Assembly: GCA_018223375.1 (NCBI GenBank)
Contig: JAGTTS010000002.1
Location: 372,001-436,000, forward strand
DNA: 64,000 nucleotides
Reading direction: 5' to 3'
Origin: Clostridiaceae bacterium Marseille-Q3526
Lineage (GTDB): Bacteria > Bacillota > Clostridia > Lachnospirales > Lachnospiraceae
Shown: positions 1 to 8,270 of the stretch, one piece after another
How the letters are laid out: the number at the start of each line of letters is the position of its first letter
How positions within the stretch are numbered: the first letter of the stretch is position 1
Program-made: the position numbers and the translations under genes
Notes under the pieces: generated by a model
The model's input: the letters and a program-made list of their open reading frames with translations, nothing else
Database searches by the model: none
What the model was told of the DNA's origin: nothing

Positions 1-584
1 ATGGAGCCGATAAAAGCCAGATTCATGCCGATGGCCTGATCCTCAAATTTCGGCCACAGGATTCCAGGAGTATCTAAAAGCTCCAGAGTCTTATTCAGGC
101 GGATCCACTGATTTCCCTTGGTAACGCCAGGCTTGTTGCCCGTCTTGGCGCAGGCTTTTCCTGCAAAGGAATTAATAAAGGTGGATTTTCCTACGTTTGG
201 GATGCCTACGACCATAGCGCGGACCGGGCGGTTCTTGATGCCTCTGCGCCGATCCCGCTCAATCTTTTCCCGGCAGGCCTCCTGAACAAGAGGAGTAATC
301 TGCTTTAACCCCATGCCCGTGCGGGCGTTAATCTTCACCACATGAAAGCCCTGGGCCTTAAACCAGGACGTCCACTGCTCGTTCTTCCGCTCGTCTGCCA
401 GATCTGCCTTGTTTAAGAGAATCATGCGGCCCTTTCCCCTGGCCAGATCGTCAATATCAGGGTTTCGGCTTCCCAGAGGCATTCTCGCGTCCACCAGCTC
501 GATCACCAGATCGATGAGCTTGATATCCTCCTTCATTGCCCGCTTGGCCTTTGTCATGTGGCCTGGGTACCATTGTATATTCAT
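1..584 (-). CDS. rbgA: Ribosome biogenesis GTPase RbgA/YlqF, 3' end beyond the window
   Basis: Circularly permuted GTPase that helps mature the 50S ribosomal subunit. Reading the minus strand from the ATG at 584 gives a protein beginning MNIQWYPGHMTKAKRAM, the usual N terminus of this family, followed by the G4 motif NKAD, then G1 (GIPNVGKST) and G3 (DTPG). This G4-before-G1 order is the signature of circular permutation. AGAGG eight bases upstream supports the start. It is the last visible gene of the ylxM-ffh-rpsP-rplS operon, lying after a terminator hairpin that follows rplS. About 194 residues are present; the C-terminal RNA-binding part lies outside the window. Confidence 0.93.
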   Translation of the reverse strand, partial: MNIQWYPGHMTKAKRAMKEDIKLIDLVIELVDARMPLGSRNPDIDDLARGKGRMILLNKADLADERKNEQWTSWFKAQGFHVVKINARTGMGLKQITPLVQEACREKIERDRRRGIKNRPVRAMVVGIPNVGKSTFINSFAGKACAKTGNKPGVTKGNQWIRLNKTLELLDTPGILWPKFEDQAIGMNLAFIGS

Positions 585-651
585 AGTGCGTTCCTCTCTG
601 CGTTTGATTCAAATTGTTCTTTTTAAATATAAATTTCCGTATAAAGTAAAG

Positions 652-677
652 AAAGGGACAATTTTCATTGTCCCTTT
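652..677 (-). terminator. Intrinsic terminator after rplS
   Basis: An 11-bp perfect stem (AAAGGGACAAT with ATTGTCCCTTT) around a 4-base loop, followed on the minus strand by CTTTACTTT. It lies 11 bases past the rplS stop and before rbgA, so it probably ends or attenuates the ribosomal-protein transcript. Confidence 0.8.
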
Positions 678-688
678 AATTGCAAGAA

Positions 689-1036
689 TTATTTAACTAA
701 CTCTTTTACCTTAGCAGCCTTGCCGACTCTGTCTCTTAAGTAGTTTAACTTAGCTCTTCTTACTTTACCGCGTCTTACTACCTCGATGTTCTCAACGGAA
801 GGAGAATGTACCGGCCATGTTCTCTCAACGCCAACGCCGTTGGAGTTCTTTCTTACTGTGAAAGTCTCGCGGATGCCGCCGTTCTGTCTCTTAATAACAG
901 TTCCTTCGAAAACCTGGATTCTCTCACGGTTTCCCTCTTTGATCTTAGCGTATACCTTAACTGTATCGCCTACGTGGAACTCAGCTACGTCTGTTCTTAA
1001 CTGTGCGTTCTCAATGTTCTTAATAATCTCGTTCAT
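689..1036 (-). CDS. rplS: 50S ribosomal protein L19
   Basis: Structural protein of the large ribosomal subunit at the 30S/50S interface. The 115-residue product has normal L19 length and the typical core (FHVGDTVKVY, then RIQVFEGTVIKRQNGG and FTVRKNSNGVGVERTWPVHSP). An AAAGGAGG box lies just upstream of the ATG. It follows trmD with an 87-bp gap, in the conserved rpsP-rimM-trmD-rplS order, and is followed by an intrinsic terminator. Confidence 0.98.
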   Translation of the reverse strand: MNEIIKNIENAQLRTDVAEFHVGDTVKVYAKIKEGNRERIQVFEGTVIKRQNGGIRETFTVRKNSNGVGVERTWPVHSPSVENIEVVRRGKVRRAKLNYLRDRVGKAAKVKELVK

Positions 1037-1123
1037 CTAAGTGAACCTCCTTTAAAATCTTTGATGTTCTTAATACATATCGTAACAGAGGACCATCTCT
1101 TTATTTCACAGGTATAAATTCTA

Positions 1124-2617
1124 TCACAAATTGTCCGCTTCTGCAAGACCTTTTTCAGGTATTTTTCGCAGCAGTTTTGCAATCTCGCTCAGCCCGTTAA
1201 TTCTGTAATCCGGCTGCGCCTTTCCCTTGTAGGGCCGGTAGTCCCGGCTGATCAGGCAGCTGTGGAGGCCGCTTTTTGAGGCGCCTGAAATATCGCTTAC
1301 GCTGTCCCCGATGTGGAGAATTTCCTCCGGCTTCACCTTCAGCTCTCTGCATACCTCGGAGAAGAAACGCCTGTCAGGCCCTCCCTTCCAGGCTTTTAAT
1401 TCGTCTGATAAAAAGACTTTCTCAAAGGTAATCCCGGCCTCCTCAAGCCGTTTTAGAACTCCCTCAGCCATAAGGGGGCTGGCGTCGCTGGAAAGCACAA
1501 GGCGGAAGCATTTTTTCAGCTCTCTGAGAACGGAGACCACATCCTCATAAAGCGGAGCCAGACTGTGGTTTTTAAGGATAACCTGGGTCATCTTTTCCTC
1601 TGTCACAGAAAAGGAGCCGTTTCCAAAACCTGTAATCCGAAGGGCCTCTCTGGCGCAGCGGCGGTAAATTTCTTCCATATCGCAGAAGCCGTTCTCAGAA
1701 AACGATTTTTTTAAAACCTTGGGATAGGCGCTTACAATAGCTTCCGCCCCTGCCCTGGCCCGGCGGTCTGTGTACTGCTCCCCCAGGATTTCCTTCCAGA
1801 TTTCCGGAATTCTGGCATTGACGTCTGCAAGGGTCTGAAACAGATCCAGGCTGATTACCTGATAGGAGGCCCGGCGCGCCGTCTCCTGCTCATGAAAGAC
1901 AGAATCGGCAAATTTCTGTTCTGCGTCTGTCAGACAGGCGTCCTTCATCAGATCAGGCCGCCGTTCAATGGTTCTGCGGATGGACTGCTCTCTTCTCCAG
2001 GCGTCGATTTTCCTGTGATCTCCGTTTAACAGTACCTGAGGGACCTGCCTTCCCTGAAAAACCTCAGGACGCGTATACTGGGGATACTCTAACAGATTGT
2101 CGTGGAAGGATTCAAACTCTGCCGACTCGTCGTTATTTAATACTCCTGGGACAAGGCGGGAGATGCAGTCGATCATGACCATAGCGGGAAGTTCTCCTCC
2201 TGTCAGGACGTAATCGCCAATGGACAGATAGTCTGTGACAATTAAGTCCAAAGCCCGCTCGTCAATTCCCTCATAGTGGCCGCAGAGAAAGACCAGATCC
2301 TCCTCCTTTGCCAGATCCTCTGCGATTTTCTGGCTGAACACCTTTCCCTGGGGAGTCATATAAATTACCCTGGGCCGCCTTCTCAGGCGGGCGGCCAGAT
2401 CCTCGTAGGCAGAAACCACGGGACCGGGCTGCATAACCATGCCTGCGCCTCCGCCGTAGGGATAGTCGTCCACATGATTGTGCTTATCCTGGGAAAAATC
2501 CCGGATATTCACTGCTTCTGCCGATATCAGCCCTTTTTCTATGGCGCGGCCGATAATGCTGTTATTTAATCCGTCCATGATCATCTGCGGAAACAGAGTC
2601 AGTATATGATAATTCAT
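1124..2617 (-). CDS. trmD: tRNA (guanine37-N1)-methyltransferase TrmD fused to a HAD-family hydrolase
   Basis: Residues 1 to about 245 are a complete TrmD, which methylates G37 of tRNA with S-adenosylmethionine. The knotted-site motifs are visible: PYGGGAGMVMQP, LCGHYEGIDER, and SIGDYVLTGGELPAM. Without a stop the frame continues into a HAD phosphatase-like domain (about 253-490): motif I LDLFQTL, motif II LSSDAS, the lysine in LKAWKGGPDRRFF, and motif IV HIGDSVSDISGA. Total length is 497 residues, about twice a normal TrmD. The start is supported by AGGAGG before the ATG at 2617. The HAD substrate is unknown; motif I resembles haloacid-dehalogenase-type and phosphoglycolate-phosphatase-type members. 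Fusion is seen directly; a joint function is inference. Confidence 0.93.
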   Translation of the reverse strand: MNYHILTLFPQMIMDGLNNSIIGRAIEKGLISAEAVNIRDFSQDKHNHVDDYPYGGGAGMVMQPGPVVSAYEDLAARLRRRPRVIYMTPQGKVFSQKIAEDLAKEEDLVFLCGHYEGIDERALDLIVTDYLSIGDYVLTGGELPAMVMIDCISRLVPGVLNNDESAEFESFHDNLLEYPQYTRPEVFQGRQVPQVLLNGDHRKIDAWRREQSIRRTIERRPDLMKDACLTDAEQKFADSVFHEQETARRASYQVISLDLFQTLADVNARIPEIWKEILGEQYTDRRARAGAEAIVSAYPKVLKKSFSENGFCDMEEIYRRCAREALRITGFGNGSFSVTEEKMTQVILKNHSLAPLYEDVVSVLRELKKCFRLVLSSDASPLMAEGVLKRLEEAGITFEKVFLSDELKAWKGGPDRRFFSEVCRELKVKPEEILHIGDSVSDISGASKSGLHSCLISRDYRPYKGKAQPDYRINGLSEIAKLLRKIPEKGLAEADNL

Positions 2618-2652
2618 CGCGTCCTCCTGCTTAAAAAGACGGCCCGGGAACT

Positions 2653-3165
2653 TTACAGATCCAGAAGGCCGTCTAAAATATGTACCAGAACCTGTCCTTT
2701 GTCCAGATCCACGTCAAGAATGCACTCCTTGATAGATGGGAACAGATATTCCTTTCCATCCTTTCCCGTAATCACATAGACGTCGTTGGCGCCTGTCTGA
2801 AGAATATCCTTTACCGTTCCGAACTCCTCTCCCTCGTCAGTCACCACAGCAAGGCCGATGAGATCTACGATAAAGTTTTCATTAGGCGCTAACTGAACCG
2901 CATGCTCTCTGGATACGAGAAGATCTTTTTTGCGGAATGGCTCCACCTCGTTGATGCTGTTAAATTCCCTGAATTTTAAAATCGCCATGCCCTTGAAAAA
3001 TTTCGCCTGCTCCACGCGGAGAGAAAGGCGCTCTTTTCCGGTGTCCAGATATACTTCCTTCAGTTTCTTAAAGCGGTTGATATCGTCGGTTGTAGGGAAC
3101 ACCTTTACCTCGCCGCGGATGCCGTGAGGAGAGGTAATGACGCCCACCCGTAAAAACTGTTCCAT
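2653..3165 (-). CDS. rimM: 16S rRNA processing protein RimM
   Basis: Assembly factor for the 30S head that binds S19. The product begins MEQFLRVGVITSPHGIRGEV, the classic RimM N terminus, followed by the C-terminal PRC-barrel part with DLIGLAVVTDEGEEFGTV and NDVYVI. I place the start at 3165 because GGAGACGACT gives proper spacing; an upstream in-frame ATG would add nine residues without a better ribosome site. At 170 residues it has normal length and sits between khpA and trmD. Confidence 0.95.
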   Translation of the reverse strand: MEQFLRVGVITSPHGIRGEVKVFPTTDDINRFKKLKEVYLDTGKERLSLRVEQAKFFKGMAILKFREFNSINEVEPFRKKDLLVSREHAVQLAPNENFIVDLIGLAVVTDEGEEFGTVKDILQTGANDVYVITGKDGKEYLFPSIKECILDVDLDKGQVLVHILDGLLDL

Positions 3166-3226
3166 AGTCGTCTCCATTTTCTGAAATAACAAAAGCCGTC
3201 TACCATGAAGGCCGGCGGCTTCTTCG

Positions 3227-3454
3227 TTACTGAATCTCTACAATAACTTTCTTATCTTCTTTTGATGCGGCTGCTTTCACAACGGAGCGGATCGCTTTCG
3301 CAATTCTGCCCTGTTTTCCAATCACCTTACCCATATCGGAAGAAGCGACTGTCAGCTCAACTACAATCTCGTCATCTTTTACAGATTCTGTAACTGCAAC
3401 CTCATCTGGGTTGTCTACCAGCGCTTTTGCAATCACTTCCACTAATTCTTTCAT
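3227..3454 (-). CDS. khpA: KH-domain RNA-binding protein KhpA
   Basis: Small single-KH RNA-binding protein, known in Firmicutes to pair with KhpB (EloR/Jag) and affect cell division or elongation. The 75-residue product contains the KH core VASSDMGKVIGKQGRIAKAI with its GKxG-type loop. GAGG with eight-base spacing favours the ATG at 3454 over the in-frame ATG nine bases upstream. It sits between rpsP and rimM, the usual location. Confidence 0.93.
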   Translation of the reverse strand: MKELVEVIAKALVDNPDEVAVTESVKDDEIVVELTVASSDMGKVIGKQGRIAKAIRSVVKAAASKEDKKVIVEIQ

Positions 3455-3497
3455 ACCATTCACCTCGCAGACCGCACTCGGAACTCCGAAGCCGGCC

Positions 3498-3530
3498 TAT
3501 GAAAAATGCCTTTAAAAGGCATTTTTCATA
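3498..3530 (-). terminator. Perfect palindromic hairpin between rpsP and khpA
   Basis: A nearly uninterrupted palindrome built on AAAAATGCC and GGCATTTTT, flanked by TATG and CATA, lies between the rpsP stop and the khpA ribosome site. It has an A/T tract on both sides and could act as a partial terminator or an mRNA processing/stability element. Its position inside an operon suggests attenuation rather than a full stop (inference). Confidence 0.6.
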
Positions 3531-3538
3531 CAAGCTAT

Positions 3539-3778
3539 TTACTGGATACCAGCGATTTTTAAAAGCTTTCCAACAGTCTCTGTTGGCTGAGCGCCTGTTG
3601 CTAACCACTTCTTAGCAGCTTCCTCATCGATCTTGATAGTGCTCGGCTCTGTGTTCGGATCGTAGTAGCCTACCTCTTCGATGAATCTTCCGTCTCTTGG
3701 GGATCTGGAATCTGCAACGACAATTCTATAGAAAGGTGCTTTCTTCTGACCCATTCTTTTTAATCTCATCTTTACCAT
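3539..3778 (-). CDS. rpsP: 30S ribosomal protein S16
   Basis: Small-subunit protein needed for 30S assembly. The 79-residue product starts MVKMRLKRMGQKKAPFYRIV and continues with ADSRSPRDGRFIEEVGYYDP, diagnostic for S16. AAGGAGG precedes the start. It follows ffh and leads the rpsP-khpA-rimM-trmD-rplS order. Residues are normal and no frame problem is seen. Confidence 0.98.
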   Translation of the reverse strand: MVKMRLKRMGQKKAPFYRIVVADSRSPRDGRFIEEVGYYDPNTEPSTIKIDEEAAKKWLATGAQPTETVGKLLKIAGIQ

Positions 3779-3866
3779 TGTAATTTACCTCCTTGTGTAT
3801 TTGGAAACTTATATAGAAAATGCATCTGCATTTGCTAACCTTTTCTTTTCATTCAAATATTTGATT

Positions 3867-5225
3867 TTAGAAGGGAAGCTTCATCTTTCCCATCAGTCCG
3901 CCAAGTCCTCCCCGGCGTTTTCCGCCCATCATGCCCGGCAGCTGCTTCATCATCTTTTTCATCTGCTCAAACTGCTTGACAATGCGGTTTACTTCCGCGA
4001 TATCCACGCCTGCCCCTTTGGCAATTCGTTTCTTTCTGGAAGGATTCAGCAAATCAGGATTGGCCCGCTCTTCTTTCGTCATGGAGAGGATAATCGCCTC
4101 CACCCGGTCCATCATCTTTTCATTGCCGTCCAGATCCACGCCCTTTAACTGGTTCATGCCGGGCATCATATTCATGATGCTGGCCATGCCGCCCATTTTT
4201 TTAATCTGGTGCATCTGGTCTAAGAAGTCATTGTAATCAAACTCTGCCTTCTTAATTTTCTGAGAGAGAGCTTTCGCTTTCTCTTCGTCAATCACAGCAG
4301 TGGCCTTATCAATAATGGACATGATATCGCCCATTCCCAGGATTCGGGAAACCATACGGTCCGGATAAAACTGCTCTAAATCAGAGAGCTTCTCGCCCAT
4401 ACCCACATAGAGAATCGGCTTGCCTGTTACCGCTTTGATAGAAAGAGCTGCTCCGCCTCGCGTATCGCCGTCCATCTTGGTCAGAATAACGCCGTCGATG
4501 CCGATTTTATCGTTGAACATGCCCGCGACATTTACCGCGTCCTGTCCAGTCATGGCGTCTACAATCAAAAGCGTCTGATCCACAGCAATCTGTTCTTTAA
4601 TTTCCACCAGCTCGTTCATCATGTCCTCGTCAATGTGAAGACGGCCGGCAGTATCGAGAATCACCACATTGTCGCCGTTTTTAGCCGCATGCTCAATGGC
4701 TGCCTTGGCAATATTTACCGGCTTATGGCCAGTTCCCATGGAAAATACGGGAACGCCCTGCTTTTCACCGTTGATTCTCAGCTGGTCGATGGCTGCCGGA
4801 CGATAGATATCGCAGGCTGCAAGCAGAGGCTTTCTGCCTTTGGCCTTGAGCTTTCCGGCAATCTTCGCTGTGGTAGTCGTCTTACCTGCGCCCTGAAGAC
4901 CGGCCATCATAATGACGGTGATTTCATTGGCAGGCTTTAAGGCAATCTCCGTCATCTCGGATCCCATCAGCTTAACCAGCTCTTCATTTACAATTTTTAT
5001 TACCATCTGTCCCGGATTCAGACCATTTAAGACGTCCTGTCCTACCGCCCTCTCCTGCACAGAATTGATAAACTGTTTTACTACTTTAAAGCTGACGTCC
5101 GCTTCCAGCAAAGCCATCTTGACTTCCCTGAGCCCGGCCTTTACATCAGCCTCTGACAGACGGCCTTTTCCAGTCAGATTTTTAAATACGTTCTGCAGTT
5201 TGTCTGCAAGGCTCTCAAAAGCCAT
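3867..5225 (-). CDS. ffh: Signal recognition particle protein Ffh
   Basis: GTPase of the signal recognition particle; it binds signal sequences and 4.5S/6S RNA and delivers ribosomes to FtsY (19.8-20.7 kb in this window). The NG domain has P-loop GLQGAGKTTTTAKIAG, DTAGR and TKMDGDTRGG. The methionine-rich M domain fills the C terminus (MHQIKKMGGMASIMNMMPG). The start at 5225 (MAFESLADKL) follows AGGAGG; an upstream in-frame start would add eight residues overlapping the spacer. At 452 residues the length is normal. ylxM lies 36 bp upstream, as in other Firmicutes. Confidence 0.97.
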   Translation of the reverse strand: MAFESLADKLQNVFKNLTGKGRLSEADVKAGLREVKMALLEADVSFKVVKQFINSVQERAVGQDVLNGLNPGQMVIKIVNEELVKLMGSEMTEIALKPANEITVIMMAGLQGAGKTTTTAKIAGKLKAKGRKPLLAACDIYRPAAIDQLRINGEKQGVPVFSMGTGHKPVNIAKAAIEHAAKNGDNVVILDTAGRLHIDEDMMNELVEIKEQIAVDQTLLIVDAMTGQDAVNVAGMFNDKIGIDGVILTKMDGDTRGGAALSIKAVTGKPILYVGMGEKLSDLEQFYPDRMVSRILGMGDIMSIIDKATAVIDEEKAKALSQKIKKAEFDYNDFLDQMHQIKKMGGMASIMNMMPGMNQLKGVDLDGNEKMMDRVEAIILSMTKEERANPDLLNPSRKKRIAKGAGVDIAEVNRIVKQFEQMKKMMKQLPGMMGGKRRGGLGGLMGKMKLPF

Positions 5226-5261
5226 CCGGAAAACCTCCTGTCCCGCCACAGTGTCCTGTGG

Positions 5262-5603
5262 CTACAGCTTAATAATGTCACTGGAAATCTCGCCAATGCG
5301 GTCAATAAAAGCTTCGTCCCCTGTCTCCTTAAACTGTTTTGTCAGCTTATGGATTTCTGCCACCAGCTCTCTGGTCTGCTGAAATTTGTGAATCAGCTGA
5401 AGCTTTTTTTCGTATCCGTTCAGAGTTCTGTCACACCGCTTAATCAGATCATGGACGCCCTGGCGGCTGATTCCCTGTTCATTGGCAATCTCGCTGAGAG
5501 ATAAGTCGTTAAACACTGCGTCTTCGTAGATTTCTTTTTGGTGGTCTGTCAGCAGCTCGCCATAGAAATCATAGAGAAGTGTCTGCTCCACAATTTTTTC
5601 CAT
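5262..5603 (-). CDS. ylxM: YlxM/p13 family DNA-binding protein
   Basis: Small helix-turn-helix protein encoded next to ffh across Firmicutes; reported as an SRP-associated factor in streptococci. The 113-residue product has the family pattern LLYDFYGELLTDHQKEIYED at its start and the HTH segment LSLSEIANEQGISRQGVHDL. The ATG at 5603 is preferred because AGGTGA lies six bases upstream; a TTG two codons earlier lies too close. It is the first gene of the operon. Confidence 0.9.
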   Translation of the reverse strand: MEKIVEQTLLYDFYGELLTDHQKEIYEDAVFNDLSLSEIANEQGISRQGVHDLIKRCDRTLNGYEKKLQLIHKFQQTRELVAEIHKLTKQFKETGDEAFIDRIGEISSDIIKL

Positions 5604-5620
5604 TTCCAATCACCTGCATT

Positions 5621-5649
5621 ATAATATCATAGGCAGGCTGGGGTGTCAA
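5621..5649 (-). promoter_or_regulatory. Sigma-A-type promoter of the ylxM-ffh-rpsP operon
   Basis: On the minus strand TTGACA (5644-5649) and TATTAT (5621-5626) are separated by 17 bases. Transcription would start near 5614, only about 11 bases before the ylxM ATG, leaving room only for AGGTGA. The match to consensus is strong; the start point is inferred. Confidence 0.8.
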
Positions 5650-5684
5650 GTATTTTTTCTTTACACTATATTTTATATATTTCT

Positions 5685-7784
5685 TTACTCTTCATCGTCT
5701 TCTTTTGGAGCATGGATATCCAGAAACGCCGCTCCCAGCGGGCTTTCCCAGTGGCAGAGATCAAACGGTTCGCCGCGCAGGGCCTGTTCATAGATTTCTC
5801 TCAGAACCGCAAGGTCGGCTTTCCTGCCGTCGTCCATGATAACAGTCAGAGTACAGTGATCTTCTTCATCATCTGGATCGCCGGCATGGCTGTCTGCGAT
5901 GACTGCCGGATAATGTCTGGCCGGGCCGCACAGGGCTGTATTGATATAATAATGAAAGCCAAAGGCTGTGCAGAAGCCAATCAGCCCCATGAAAAAACCT
6001 GCTCCCAGACGCAGGCGTTTTGGGGTACGCACAAGCAGCATAACCGTCAGAAATACGCCGATAACCAATATCCGTACCAGGCTGAACCAGCTGTCGTCCA
6101 CCTCCTGAAGAACCCAGCCTTCCCAGAAGTAGTGAACCTGTCCCATATAGAGAAGAGCTAGAAGCAGCGAAGGAATCAGAGGCATTTTTATGTGCATGGT
6201 GTTCCACTCAGGCGTAGCGTTTTTGGGCGGATCGTCAAAAAGCAGGACAGGAGCAAAAACGATGCAGAACACTAAAAATGGAATGGGGGCAATGGCTGCA
6301 ATCGCCATTGCAGCGCGGAATTTTATATCGGCAAAGAGAGCCAGAGGCAGCGGAGCAAGCGTACCGGCAGCAAAGAAAAGCAAAACCAGCCATTTTCCTG
6401 CCCGGACAGCCTTCATATGAGCGTGCCAGCGGGTTCTGTACTCTTCCCGCCACTGGACAGTTCCCTCTGCCTTCGCTTCCTGCTCTGCCTGCTTTTCCAT
6501 GGCATGAGTCAGAGAAGCTGCGAGATCTAAACACTCAATCCACTCTGCCAGCCGGGGAATGCCTTTCATATTTGTTTCCACCGAAACCAGCTTTTTACCA
6601 TTGCTGTCCAGCAGGCGGATGGAACGGCTGGCAGTAAGCTGCACAGCAGTTATCTGGCCTGGCGCAAACATTTTCTGCTTTCCAAAGCTGCTGGTATACA
6701 GAACAGAATTATCCTGGAATATCAGCAGGCTTCGGCTGCGCCCTGCTGACAGCATCCAGATTCCAAGCACCATAAACGGCAGGCCGATGGAGGCAGTGAC
6801 AATTGTATAAACGGCCTCGAACGGAGGTGTTCCAGATACAATAACGGAAAGGAGCATCATAATGAAACCGAGAAGCCATAAAATCATTCCAAAAACCGTC
6901 ACAATATTCCGTTCCCGTACGGCGACGATTGGCTGCCGTATTGCTTCCAGCTCCCTGTGGCGGCAGAAAATCAGTACCATCCCCAGTCCGATAAGCAGCA
7001 AAAGAAGCGCTGCCGCTATTCCGACTCCCAGCGGATCCAGCGGTTCATCTGAGACAAACAAAAGCGGAAAAAGGAACAGAGACAGAGCGGCTGTAATACT
7101 GCCAGCCAGCAGACAGGGCCATTTTTTTCCAGGTTTAGGCAGATCACAGGGCGGCTCCAGCTGCTTTTTCGGCATAGTGCTTTCCGGATGAACCGGTTCC
7201 AGTTCTGACGGCTGTTCCAGTATCTGGCCGCAGCAGGGACATTGAAATACATACTCCATTTTGGGGAAACGGCTTTGCTTATCTAAGGGAAGAGCCTCTC
7301 CGCATGTCGGGCAGACCCAATGGGTTTGAAACGCGCGCTTATGGATCAGAGCCAGCGGCACAAAGGACACAAACGGGAGAATCAAGATCGGTGCAATCCA
7401 CCAGCGGTTTCGAGTAATGAGAAGCGAAACCAGGCAGATCGTAAGAAAAAGGCTCATAGAAAGCATCAGGCGCGTAGTTCCCCGGGCTGCCTGCTTCTGA
7501 GCAGAACGATAGGTTTCATTCCCGCTCTCCATGCCGGAACGCTGGAGTTCTAAAAAAAATAATTCAATCAGCTCATAAAGATCATCGGGATTGTTTACCT
7601 CCTCACTGGTAAACTGATCGTACAGCGTCTCACCTGTATACAGCTTTGCCCCTTCACAATTTATCACAGCTCTGCTGCGGAGTCTGGCGATCGTCAGACA
7701 ATCGCCTGAAAAGTCCAGCTGATACTGTGGATACTGTGCTTTCAGGCGGTCATAAAGGGCTCTCAGTTCCGTTTCACGATACAT
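5685..7784 (-). CDS. Multi-spanning membrane protein with zinc ribbon, function unknown
   Basis: I do not recognise this 699-residue protein. An N-terminal soluble part of about 105 residues is followed by two membrane spans, then a zinc-ribbon-like element with CPTCG and CPCCG (about residues 155-185), about four more spans, a soluble segment that resembles a bacterial PH-like strand pattern (LLIFQDNSVLYTSSFGKQKM), and about five more spans, ending in an acidic C terminus. AAGGAG before the ATG at 7784 supports the start. It stands alone between ylxM and tRNA-Ala, and a TATAAT on the minus strand at 7828-7833 may be its -10 box. A role in membrane or envelope stress sensing is possible but unsupported. 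Confidence 0.75.
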   Translation of the reverse strand: MYRETELRALYDRLKAQYPQYQLDFSGDCLTIARLRSRAVINCEGAKLYTGETLYDQFTSEEVNNPDDLYELIELFFLELQRSGMESGNETYRSAQKQAARGTTRLMLSMSLFLTICLVSLLITRNRWWIAPILILPFVSFVPLALIHKRAFQTHWVCPTCGEALPLDKQSRFPKMEYVFQCPCCGQILEQPSELEPVHPESTMPKKQLEPPCDLPKPGKKWPCLLAGSITAALSLFLFPLLFVSDEPLDPLGVGIAAALLLLLIGLGMVLIFCRHRELEAIRQPIVAVRERNIVTVFGMILWLLGFIMMLLSVIVSGTPPFEAVYTIVTASIGLPFMVLGIWMLSAGRSRSLLIFQDNSVLYTSSFGKQKMFAPGQITAVQLTASRSIRLLDSNGKKLVSVETNMKGIPRLAEWIECLDLAASLTHAMEKQAEQEAKAEGTVQWREEYRTRWHAHMKAVRAGKWLVLLFFAAGTLAPLPLALFADIKFRAAMAIAAIAPIPFLVFCIVFAPVLLFDDPPKNATPEWNTMHIKMPLIPSLLLALLYMGQVHYFWEGWVLQEVDDSWFSLVRILVIGVFLTVMLLVRTPKRLRLGAGFFMGLIGFCTAFGFHYYINTALCGPARHYPAVIADSHAGDPDDEEDHCTLTVIMDDGRKADLAVLREIYEQALRGEPFDLCHWESPLGAAFLDIHAPKEDDEE

Positions 7785-7875
7785 AGGCAGGTTCTCCTTA
7801 AAATACAGAATATGACAGATATTGTCTATTATACTTGATTTCGCTAAAGAATTAAAGAAATTTTTCAGTAAATAC

Positions 7876-7904
7876 TTGTCAAGAAAACTTTTTTATGCTA
7901 GAAT
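7876..7904 (+). promoter_or_regulatory. Promoter of tRNA-Ala
   Basis: TTGTCA (7876-7881) and TAGAAT (7899-7904) with a 17-base spacer end 20 bases before the mature tRNA 5' end. This is good sigma-A geometry for a single tRNA transcript. Confidence 0.75.
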
Positions 7905-7924
7905 ACAATCGTTCTGAATCATAT

Positions 7925-7997
7925 GGGGATATAGCTCAGCTGGGAGAGCGCTTGAATGGCATTCAAGAGGCCGTGGGTTCGAGTCCCATTATCTCCA
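7925..7997 (+). tRNA. tRNA-Ala (anticodon GGC)
   Basis: The cloverleaf can be read directly: acceptor GGGGATA pairs with TATCTCC (one G-U), the D arm contains AGCTCAGCTGGGAGAGC, the anticodon stem CTTGA/TCAAG encloses loop ATGGCAT with anticodon GGC, and the T arm has GGTTCGAGTCCC. The discriminator base is A and CCA is not encoded. The gene has its own promoter and terminator. It forms the left edge of an accessory region, as is common for tRNA genes used as integration sites. Confidence 0.96.
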
Positions 7998-8004
7998 CTT
8001 TTTC

Positions 8005-8066
8005 AAACCCTTGCATTTGCTGGAAAATATGAAGTTTTCCTTGTAAATACAAGGGTTTTCGTTTTT
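8005..8066 (+). terminator. Terminator of the tRNA-Ala transcript
   Basis: AAACCCTTG (8005-8013) pairs with CAAGGGTTT (8050-8058), with an inner GGAAAA/TTTTCC pairing, then CGTTTTT. It lies seven bases past the tRNA 3' end. Confidence 0.7.
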
Positions 8067-8120
8067 AACGTGAATGTTTGATATCTCTCTGTGATAGGAA
8101 AATATTACCGTTTTCAGCTC

Positions 8121-8144
8121 AAATATCACACGAAATATCACACA
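8121..8144 (+). repeat. Tandem 12-bp repeat AAATATCACAC(G/A)
   Basis: Two adjacent copies, AAATATCACACG and AAATATCACACA, lie about 125 bp downstream of tRNA-Ala. Short direct repeats near a tRNA can be arm-type binding sites of a tyrosine recombinase. No integrase gene is visible in the window, so this may be the scar of a lost element end. The repeat is seen; the role is a weak inference. Confidence 0.4.
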
Positions 8145-8235
8145 AAACCGAAGATGATACAATCAGAGCGGCTCCGGCGCATCCTTTTTCACCTCCTTCC
8201 TGATTTTAGGGTAAAAAAAACAGCGCATACGTATC

Positions 8236-8264
8236 TTGTAATTTAAATACGCATATGCTATAAT
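8236..8264 (+). promoter_or_regulatory. Promoter of the antisense (antitoxin) RNA
   Basis: TTGTAA (8236-8241) and TATAAT (8259-8264) with a 17-base spacer, plus an extended -10 TGC directly before TATAAT. Only about 70 bases of DNA separate the predicted start from a strong terminator, and no gene is present, so it should drive a small RNA. Confidence 0.75.
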
Positions 8265-8270
8265 GCCAGT

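Noticed and set aside
8140..8205. Strong AAGGAGGTGAAAAAGG ribosome-like site on the minus strand with ATG and 14 codons
   Set aside because: The reading frame is only 14 codons and has no promoter or terminator of its own. It may be a truncated gene start from a lost element, but is not supported as a gene.
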